A DNA stretch of 64,000 nt from Tetracentron sinense (Eukaryota > Streptophyta > Magnoliopsida > Trochodendrales > Trochodendraceae): positions 3,968,001-4,032,000 of the forward strand of contig CM026563.1 in assembly GCA_015143295.1 (NCBI GenBank), given 5' to 3'. The number at the start of each line of letters is the position of its first letter. The first letter of the stretch is position 1. A program made the position numbers and the translations under genes. The notes below the pieces were generated by a model. The model saw nothing but the letters and a program-made list of their open reading frames with translations. It made no database searches and was not told the DNA's origin. This document shows, piece by piece, positions 60,901 through 64,000 of this stretch.

Positions 60901-62455
60901 TACAGCATTAGCAAATCGACGTCTTGTTAATAGAGACACCCACATTATGCTGCATCAGACAACAAACTTTTAACTTCTTTTTTCATTGGCTTGATAACGA
61001 TAAGTAACTAAAGTTTGAAACTGCTATAATTATTTATAAATGACAATAGGAAAATTTCCATAATTAGCTGTTTGTAAGCACAATCAACTGTATGGACAAT
61101 AAATAAAATTTGCAACTTCTATAATTATTTATAAATGGAATTTATAACCAGTTATGAACTTATAGAGCAAGACAAACTTAGGAATAGAGGCCTTTCTAAG
61201 TACAGCACTAGCAAATCGATGATCCTGTAAAAAAATCCATGAAATTCTATTATTCAAGAATTTCCAGCCCAGTCAATTATCATGCAACAAATGTGACCAG
61301 ACTTGGTGTAAAATGTCTTTGAGAAGTGGTATGTGCATAGAAACGAAGACTTTTTCTTTTTCTTTTTTTTCCTATTGGAGGTGCACAAACAGGGGTTTGG
61401 CTGAGCCCCCGACCTGACCTTACCAAAGAAGCAGTATTACGAACATAAATATTATTCAACCCTGGCATCATTCTCTATCAAACTAGAGACGTAATCTAAA
61501 AACTCAGAAAGCAAAAAACAAAAACAAAAACAAAAAAATAAGAACATATTCAGAAATAAGACTGTTTGGTAAATGTCTACCAATCCAACATCTACATATT
61601 TTTGCATAAGAGGTTTTGCCTCTGAAATAATAAGTAACCTCAAAGTTACTTATTGTGCTAAATTAGGTATAGGTTTATTTGTGCACATGAGCATTTAATT
61701 CACTTGAAACTGACTTTTATGTACTAAATACTTTTGCAAATGCTTTCTATATCCCTAATAAGTGCTTTTTCTATCCATCCCATTGCAAATAGCCCTCCAC
61801 TAAGTGCTTATCTGTATGTTTTAACTTTTACCAAACATGAGATCAAAAATAAGAACTGTTTTTATTTTCAAAAATGCTGACTACCACATGGACTATTGTA
61901 AAACATTCTAGATCAAATTCAAATAGCTCTTATCAGATGGGATAAGAGTTGTCAAATGGACCCTAAGTTTACACAAGTTTCAGTTGCCGGAAATAATATC
62001 ATATGAAATTACTTTTATGGCGTTATGTATTAGTAAAAGAATTATCATGTGATTTTATTTCTAGCACCTAATACCTATATAAAGTTAGATCTCTCTCTCT
62101 CTCTCTATCCCTCCCTCTCACATATATATATATATATATATATATATGGGAATGACATCCTTCACTAAGGCTTGTTAACCTTCACTAGTCTCTTTTACCC
62201 CTATATAATTGAATACCATTTTACTAAATATATATAAGGTATTTTAGTATTTTTATAGGGGACAGTTCATTAAATAGGGAAGACAAAAGGTACAAAAAAA
62301 GTCAAATTGTACTTATTCTCTCCAGTATTTAATGATTGGTCCTCTATGAAAGGACTAAAATGCCCTTAACTTTAGCTATTTTGATAATTAATATAGGGGT
62401 AAAAGTGTATTGGTGAAGGTTAACAAGTTCACACACTAAGTGATTGTTAGGAACA

Positions 62456-62495
<40 letters not shown>

Positions 62496-62948
62496 GCACA
62501 AAACTAGGATAATTATATACAAGTTTCAAAAAGTTCTGAATTGATTCCAAATTCCCCATATAGATATCGAAACAGACATGAATTATTAAAAGACTTTTAA
62601 GGACAACTAGAAAACAGATGGGAACCAAGAAAAGTTTAAGGAAACTAGGAAAGGAACCCCTTGTAGTGTAAACATATTATGACAATTATAAAGACAAATA
62701 CAAATATCCATACAATATAAACACAGAATAATTTTTGCACTACAATGGTATAATGATATACTTAAAAACCGTTGCCAACTACTGGAAATATTAGACGTAA
62801 ATTTTATCAATTTTCAACTACCTAAGGGAAGACTTTGATAGAAAAGACGTGTTTGCTCCAGTGCCATTGATTTTACTACTAGCTCCAGGAAAAACCAAGC
62901 CATTGCCAGCACATCATCATAAACCGGTCCCACAGGATAGCCTTTAGC
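28578..62948 (-). CDS. SPK1: SPIKE1, DOCK-family Rho-of-plants GEF, C-terminal 13 exons
   Basis: SPK1 activates plant Rho GTPases (ROPs) through its C-terminal DHR2 domain and acts upstream of the SCAR/WAVE-ARP2/3 pathway in cell shape. Minus-strand exons: 62822-62948, 57755-57948, 56609-56739, 47038-47113, 46748-46858, 35308-35490, 32347-32490, 32024-32095, 31599-31946, 31185-31517, 30901-31086, 29154-30107, 28578-28835. Their sum is 3117 bp, 1038 codons plus stop, with matching phases at every junction and no internal stop. The whole DHR2 region is present; the N-terminal part (C2-like DHR1) lies off the right edge. Compared with the family as I remember it, about 34 residues are missing after GYLWQR, six (LDQESN in Arabidopsis) after NIYESI, one in the RERIFSLSTG motif, and the C-terminus lacks SEL. 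Introns reach 11.3 kb through transposons. Gene identity is secure; full function is uncertain. Confidence 0.95.
28836..29153 (-). other. SPK1 intron, 318 bp
   Basis: Last intron, purine-rich on the plus strand near 28930-29010. No repeat recognised. Confidence 0.7.
29154..30107 (-). CDS. SPK1: SPK1 exon, main DHR2 catalytic region
   Basis: 318 codons in phase 0. Blocks: ASAAEVEGYGASKLTVDSAV, YYRVGFYGDRFGKLDRKEYV, HTLHIIPDSRQVKA, GVCYLQIIAVDPV, TQGGLEDQWMRRTVLQTEGS, LEFSPVENAIGMIE. Departures from the family: six residues missing after NIYESI, SRIERISLSTGRMH where SRRERIFSLSTG is usual, and EPCDVSLGD for EPRDVRLGD. No stop or shift. Confidence 0.95.
30108..30900 (-). other. SPK1 intron, 793 bp
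   Basis: Contains ATGTTGGGATAAGCTACTGA near 30359-30378, followed by GATGATG, resembling the tail of plant SINEs. Similar wording recurs near 60765. No gene. Confidence 0.5.
30901..31086 (-). CDS. SPK1: SPK1 exon, ASVMTLDRYAA to AGVVMQ
   Basis: 62 codons in phase 0: ASVMTLDRYAATESFYKLAM, LLHLCDAHQEMQSWAEAAQC. Start of the DHR2 helical repeats. Acceptor TCTTGCAG, donor GTGAAT. Confidence 0.94.
31185..31517 (-). CDS. SPK1: SPK1 exon, SSFYYL to LEHALL
   Basis: 111 codons in phase 0: SSFYYLLQTTRLRVMLTITL, SELMSDVQLTQMK, ENRWSWSEVKYLSDSLLLAL, DASLEHALL. Acceptor TTGGCAG, donor GTAACT. Confidence 0.93.
31599..31946 (-). CDS. SPK1: SPK1 exon, ELWEENLSAA to GLQILVR
   Basis: 116 codons in phase 0: ELWEENLSAAISLQVLEITE, NIATDYVRLDCITSIF, LHGATLMSREND, FLKQVAFHLLRLAVFRND. 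Acceptor CAATTCAG; donor GTAGGC, chosen over the alternative GTGAGG because it keeps the conserved V-R before SSFYY. Confidence 0.92.
32024..32095 (-). CDS. SPK1: SPK1 exon, shortened by an in-frame deletion
   Basis: 24 codons in phase 0: PQGTPENGYLWQR runs straight into ESLHPMLRQKL. Family members I recall carry about 34 more residues between these blocks (SQPYSLREALAQAQSSRIG is part of them). The two blocks are contiguous in the DNA, so the segment is absent rather than spliced elsewhere. Confidence 0.88.
32347..32490 (-). CDS. SPK1: SPK1 exon, QRKPADTM to ASRQEVR
   Basis: 48 codons in phase 0: QRKPADTMLMGCSSRSPDGE, SPKYSDRLSPAINNYLSEAS. Acceptor GTTTACAG, donor GTATGC. A serine/proline-rich linker before the helical region. 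Confidence 0.9.
32491..35307 (-). other. SPK1 intron, 2.8 kb
   Basis: AT-rich. Contains a CT microsatellite at 33815-33833, a member of the GACACG...TTGGAC repeat family near 33345-33430, CCTAGGC-type repeat pieces at 34150-34310 and 34500-34545, and the GAACTT..AAGGGTTAGTGATTCTTAACC repeat near 34940-35115. No coding signal. Confidence 0.55.
35308..35490 (-). CDS. SPK1: SPK1 exon, ILDEIPVFYD to CLILFE
   Basis: 61 codons in phase 0: ILDEIPVFYDMNAVEKREVL, NLDDASLVKAWQQSIARTRL, EECLILFE. Acceptor GCATGCAG, donor GTTTAT. Confidence 0.93.
37220..38405. mobile_element. hAT-like non-autonomous element 1
   Basis: Left end TAGGACTGTCAAC, close to the TAGGGGTGTCAAC terminus of element 2; both have subterminal GGATATCCGAAT-type repeats on each side. 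Flanks are GCTTTAAC (37212-37219) and GCTTTAAT (38406-38413), an 8-bp duplication with one change. The right terminus is eroded. No transposase frame. Confidence 0.65.
38835..38960. repeat. GTTAAGAATCACTAACCC repeat, two copies
   Basis: GTAGTTAAGAATCACTAACC and GTGGTTAAGATTCATTAATC occur in tandem order here; relatives are near 27590 and, inverted, near 35090. A small dispersed repeat of unknown class. Confidence 0.5.
39273..39400 (-). repeat. Possible LINE 3' tail
   Basis: A run of T followed by GGATCGGTAAAGTATCAG, then ATATATTAG, looks like the reverse of a plant LINE 3' end (GATCAAAAAA type). 5'-truncated; no coding sequence remains. Confidence 0.35.
40382..40745. repeat. Local duplication in the SPK1 intron
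   Basis: 40382-40550 and 40616-40745 are about 90% alike (TTCCAAACAAAGAAG, CCCATGTACTTTCATCATTC). Inside the first copy a 37-39-bp piece is itself doubled (about 40425-40500). Confidence 0.7.
41500..41680 (+). mobile_element. tRNA-derived SINE-like element
   Basis: GTTGGTGCAGTTGGCTAGCA at 41505-41524 resembles a Pol III A box, and GGTTGTGTGTTTAACACC near 41544 a degraded B box at the usual spacing. A non-tRNA body follows, ending in ACAACAAAAAAAATTG. The layout fits a plant SINE; the family is not assigned. Confidence 0.5.
42891..42929. repeat. TA microsatellite at a LINE end
   Basis: About 19 TA units, directly beyond the 3' end of the minus-strand LINE sequence. Confidence 0.95.
42930..44360 (-). 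mobile_element. LINE 3' half, degraded
   Basis: Minus-strand remains of a plant LINE: VKFWLDLCGHGSLK and GGSLTWIPRLR from the region after the RT, then a zinc-binding RT domain (NRCIWCLSMEEIVNHLFLHC) with CX2C and HX4HC visible near 43380-43450, then a 3' tail. Frame breaks throughout. The hAT at 44369 follows, and RT-like sequence resumes beyond it. Confidence 0.7.
44369..45419. mobile_element. hAT-like non-autonomous element 2 with 8-bp duplication
   Basis: Ends TACGGTTATCAAC and GTTGACACCCCTA (10 of 13 match as an inverted repeat). Flanks are exactly GAGTTAAG at 44361-44368 and 45420-45427, the 8-bp duplication of hAT elements. Subterminal GGATAT/ATATCC repeats crowd both ends. The middle (44520-45060) has frames such as MRLCPPSSPMQPNQF that may be captured host DNA. 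No transposase. Confidence 0.85.
45640..46560 (-). pseudogene. LINE reverse transcriptase remnant
   Basis: The minus strand reads LLDYLLGRMGFESKWRSKM near 46160-46270, the LINE RT block usually seen as LDYVLQRMGFGSKWRSW, and GKCFKQDIV. Heavily broken. Probably the upstream part of the LINE at 42930-44360, separated by the hAT. Confidence 0.55.
46748..46858 (-). CDS. SPK1: SPK1 exon, AARILVVLMCKHEFD
   Basis: 37 codons in phase 0: AARILVVLMCKHEFDARYQK, EKLYIAQLYFPLIGQ. Acceptor CTGTAG, donor GTTCAA, a non-consensus but acceptable GT donor. No long ORF spans it, so it is easy to miss. Confidence 0.9.
47038..47113 (-). CDS. SPK1: SPK1 exon, NYLSSILIQELFL
   Basis: One base plus 25 codons: NYLSSILIQELFL, TSDDDDLSQRAK. 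Acceptor TTCTCGCAG, donor GTGAGT. TSDDDD replaces the usual TWDHDD. Confidence 0.9.
48343..49059. repeat. MITE interrupted by a LINE
   Basis: The left part starts near CTAGTGAACTTGGTAACC and the right part ends GTTACCAAGTTCAC..GGAAATTCCC-like, an inverted pair shared with the intact relative at 62148-62458. The middle (48465-48885) is a LINE insertion with its target duplication. The outermost left terminus is lost. Confidence 0.65.
48465..48875 (+). mobile_element. 5'-truncated LINE insertion with 10-bp duplication
   Basis: Flanked by CAGCAGACAA at 48455-48464 and 48876-48885. The frame VIWTILPRAISWSIWRKKKK is the conserved C-terminal stretch of plant LINE ORF2, followed by a 3' tail ending GATCACAAAAAATA. 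Inserted into the MITE. Confidence 0.8.
49870..50100 (+). pseudogene. LINE zinc-binding RT domain fragment
   Basis: The frame DVLQRRRHKPLSPHVCTVCK, SGDESINHFFIPC carries CX2C and HX4C of the zf-RVT domain. It is cut off soon after and faces the second Copia at 50393. Confidence 0.65.
50393..50613 (+). repeat. Probable 5' LTR of the second Copia
   Basis: Begins TGTTAATTATG and ends CTACAACA eight bases before the primer site. No partner copy is present, so the ends are inferred from the terminal motif and primer site. Confidence 0.45.
50621..50632 (+). other. Primer binding site of the second Copia
   Basis: Exact TGGTATCAGAGC, initiator tRNA-Met type. Confidence 0.85.
51281..52110 (+). pseudogene. 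Second Copia gag
   Basis: VKFNGQNFLPWSQIAMLYVK and MSWLLQCMQ belong to the Copia gag domain. The zinc knuckle CEHCGCTRHNKDIC (CX2CX4HX4C intact) is near 51976-52017, after stops and shifts between 51661 and 51970. Confidence 0.75.
52526..53510 (+). pseudogene. Second Copia integrase region
   Basis: LLLWHNRLGHPSM is the GAG-pre-integrase histidine motif. Broken integrase core follows, then VFGCTCFVHVSRSDRTKLDP and PRKFFVSMDVTFFE, the usual C-terminal part. Several stops, for example near 52757. Confidence 0.75.
53930..55035 (+). pseudogene. Second Copia RT and RNase H, truncated
   Basis: WGKTMEVETQAIEKNNTWDM, then RLKKASNGLKQSPEVWF, then VDDIVVTGNDHDEM with a stop just before VDD, and LGQLKYFLGIEVARSK. 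RNase H start (AYTDANXAG) is visible near 54935. The sequence breaks off after GGNLMT at about 55020. Confidence 0.8.
55221..55610. repeat. Long fold-back element (MITE, MULE- or hAT-like)
   Basis: 390 bp. The left end CGCTCATTAGAACTTATA pairs with TATAACTTCTAATGAGCAGCG at the right, and inner blocks CCGTTGGAGGTCAAGGTAG and GGAGACACATGGCAA pair with TGCCACGTGTCTCC and TTGACTTCCAACGG. Arms exceed 120 bp. A 9-bp target duplication is only weakly suggested (AACATTTTA/AACCATTCC). Confidence 0.75.
56609..56739 (-). CDS. SPK1: SPK1 exon, VSLYMEKF to PGRDPSDR
   Basis: 43 codons plus two bases: VSLYMEKFTGLCQSVLHDCK, LTFLQIICDHDLFV, MPGRDPSD. The final AG joins G of the next exon as arginine. FVKMPGRD has lysine where glutamate is usual. 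Donor GTACCT. Confidence 0.92.
56740..57754 (-). other. SPK1 intron, 1.0 kb
   Basis: Plain AT-rich intron apart from a 61-bp tandem duplication at 57130-57246. Confidence 0.7.
57130..57246. repeat. 61-bp tandem duplication
   Basis: The unit at 57130-57190 is followed by a near-identical copy from 57191 (AATGAAGTTTAACCTGAGAT onward). Only a terminal base or two differs, so it is recent. Confidence 0.9.
57755..57948 (-). CDS. SPK1: SPK1 exon, EDVPPLQLKEG to QVFEL
   Basis: Two bases plus 64 codons: EDVPPLQLKEGVFRCIMQLY, LTEVHERCKKG, SLAFFCYDLLSIIEPRQVFEL. Acceptor GCTATAG, donor GTAATT. Confidence 0.92.
58252..58575 (-). repeat. GACACG-family dispersed element, copy A
   Basis: The end CGTGTCACACATGTTGGACT, followed by CGACACGTATCGAGTTCTTG, is the inverse of the end of 63117-63432 (TCTAACAAGAATCAAATTCG). 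Partial relatives near 33345 and 40980. Non-coding; class unknown. Confidence 0.55.
58870..59460 (+). mobile_element. LINE 3' end with zinc-binding domain
   Basis: ANRCFMCFQAEETVDHLFVH is the zf-RVT domain (CX2C, HX4HC). WGVLPGAISWLL follows in a shifted frame with VFEDVSSTVSRLCDRIWMAV. The 3' tail ends near AATACAATGCACTATAGATC. 5'-truncated and frameshifted. Confidence 0.75.
60402..60706. repeat. 58-bp inverted repeat with 189-bp spacer
   Basis: 60402-60459 (AGGGGTGGGGGAGCTAAGGC onward) is the reverse complement of 60649-60706. Within the spacer, GGGGAGCAGCTAGCAAGG (60477 on) is again inverted just past the right arm (CCTTGCTAGCTGCTCCC). Confidence 0.85.
62089..62147. repeat. CT and TA microsatellites
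   Basis: CT-rich run 62089-62120, then TA repeats 62122-62147 up to the MITE; TA repeats continue beyond the MITE at 62459-62490. Confidence 0.9.
62148..62458. repeat. MITE inserted in a TA microsatellite
   Basis: Ends GGGAATGACATCC.. and ..GGAACACTC with inner inverted pair GCTTGTTAACCTTCAC / GTGAAGGTTAACAAG. Same family as 48343-49059. Both flanks are TA repeats, so it probably landed in one TA tract. Confidence 0.75.
62822..62948 (-). CDS. SPK1: SPK1 exon (most upstream in window)
   Basis: 42 codons plus one base: GPVYDDVLAMAWFFLELVVK, SMALEQTRLFYQSLPL. Acceptor ATATGCAG, donor GTAGTT. The final G joins GT of the next exon as glycine. The preceding exon should end in sequence like RSK and is not found up to 64000. 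Confidence 0.9.
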
Positions 62949-64000
62949 CTGCATATCAGAGTAATACAGTGATAAAATTATTTAACTTAGAGAATAAACA
63001 TATAACACATGCCAATTCAAAGATGGTGCCTTAATGCGCATGTCGTTGATGAGAAATTTACTGAAAATGACTTTAAAGCATATAATATTATATTCTTAGT
63101 AACTAATTGCAAAAACCCAGACACGAGTGTTGGACTTCGATATGGATGTGAGCATTTGGATTTGGTGACCTCCAAAAAGTAGGATTCCATGGCTCAAGAG
63201 ATATTTCAATTATTTAGTGCCTAGTTGATTGGAAAATTTATGACACATATTTTATACTAATAAATAAGGGCATAAATGAATATAATAGTGTTGTATCTAA
63301 ATGATAAACCAGAACACATATATATGGTGCATGTCAATTTACGTTGTGTAGGAAACTAGCAAAAGAAAAGAAATCCAGAAGAGTCTAACAAGAATCAAAT
63401 TCGAGTAGGAATCCGAAATGTGTCTGACAGGCACTTCACCCATTTAAATGTTTTTAAGAAACCCAAAATGTTTACAAGAAGTCTTTAAGGAAGAAAAAAA
63501 GTTAACATATAAACAAAATTGTCTCTCAGTTATATATTATGCTCTAGCAAAGAGAAGTTCAAACCATCGACGACATGTATCCTAATGTTTCCTATGAAAT
63601 GCTTCATTATCCATGGGAACTGACATGAAACCTACCCACGATATTAAAATTATAGTATTTTTTTACACATTTTCTATGAAAAGCTTATGTTTCCATGTGT
63701 ACCAACATAGAACCTACCTATGTGGGTTTACAAAATTGAATCATTTTTGTACACTTTGGTAGAAACATGTTAGTTTCATACTTCCATTAGCCAAAGAACG
63801 ACATCGACTTCAAGTGTCAATAGTAAAGGATTTTGGCAGCATGTTTCGGTATGTTTTGATAAGTTTGATACATTTCGATGAAATCTACCAAAACATGCAA
63901 AACATTTATATAAATTATTACATGACTTCGATTGACTTGACTTTGGTCGACGACATGAAGTAAAATCAATCAAAGTCATCTATTTTTACTGAGAAAACAC
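62949..64000 (-). other. SPK1 intron, upstream edge
   Basis: No SPK1 exon found. Contains GACACG-family copy B (63117-63432) and, at 63830-63970, degraded repeat with TTTCGGTATG and TTTCGATG words like that near 47330 and 48260. Confidence 0.55.
63117..63432 (+). repeat. GACACG-family dispersed element, copy B
   Basis: Starts CAGACACGAGTGTTGGACTT and ends near GTGTCTGACAGGCACTTCAC. Opposite orientation to copy A; about 315 bp, AT-rich middle, no ORF. Confidence 0.55.

Larger units (their letters stand above)
57949..62821 (-). other. SPK1 intron, 4.9 kb
   Basis: Contains a GACACG-family element (58252-58575), a LINE 3' end, TATCGGAT-type repeat near 60150-60310, an inverted repeat (60402-60706), a SINE-like tail near 60750-60795 and a MITE in a TA microsatellite. 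Other parts are AT-rich with nothing recognised. Confidence 0.55.

Overview
The window is nuclear DNA of a flowering plant: genes split by GT-AG introns, two conserved plant gene families, and dense LTR, LINE, hAT and MITE sequence. The species cannot be named from the sequence. Two host genes lie on the minus strand and both run off an edge. Positions 1-9857 hold a group A MAP kinase closest to MPK3, six exons, the last cut by the left edge. Positions 28578-62948 hold the C-terminal 1038 codons of SPIKE1 (SPK1), the plant DOCK-family Rho-of-plants exchange factor, in 13 exons, with its 5' part beyond the right edge. Every exon was placed by eye from reading phase and splice sites. Both reading frames stay open, yet both carry changes at positions that are normally almost invariant: a broken glycine-rich loop and a 10-residue duplication after TEY in the kinase, and several in-frame deletions in SPK1. 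They could be relaxed duplicates.

Layout. 1-9857: the kinase, whose intron 4 holds a complete non-coding LTR element (3263-7412). 9858-10130: kinase promoter and upstream DNA. 10231-12362: debris with a 30-bp perfect palindrome, a 52-bp tandem array and a broken DUF1985-type transposon gene. 12363-27401: a truncated Gypsy element (2.5-kb 5' LTR, primer site, gag) whose gag is split by an 11-kb minus-strand Copia element of SIRE type (15914-26937). That Copia carries gag, protease, integrase, RT, RNase H and an extra envelope-position ORF, all damaged. 27402-28577: SPK1 3' flank with a MITE. 28578-64000: SPK1, whose introns hold two hAT elements, several LINE 3' ends, a SINE, a second degraded Copia, fold-back elements and microsatellites.

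The two host genes have no evident joint function; they are head-to-tail neighbours separated by about 18.7 kb of transposons. The mobile DNA shows readable nesting: Copia inside Gypsy gag with a 5-bp duplication; a hAT with an 8-bp duplication beside LINE sequence; a LINE with a 10-bp duplication inside a MITE; a MITE inside a TA microsatellite.

The most unusual signals are: (1) clusters of a 14-bp palindrome (ACTCGTCGNCGAGT) that sit upstream of a TATA box both in the Copia LTR and again just upstream of the envelope-position ORF, suggesting an internal promoter; (2) a 321-bp-arm inverted duplication present in only one of the two Copia LTRs; (3) the 30-bp in-frame duplication in the kinase activation segment. 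No rRNA, functional tRNA, CRISPR or bacterial-type system was seen.
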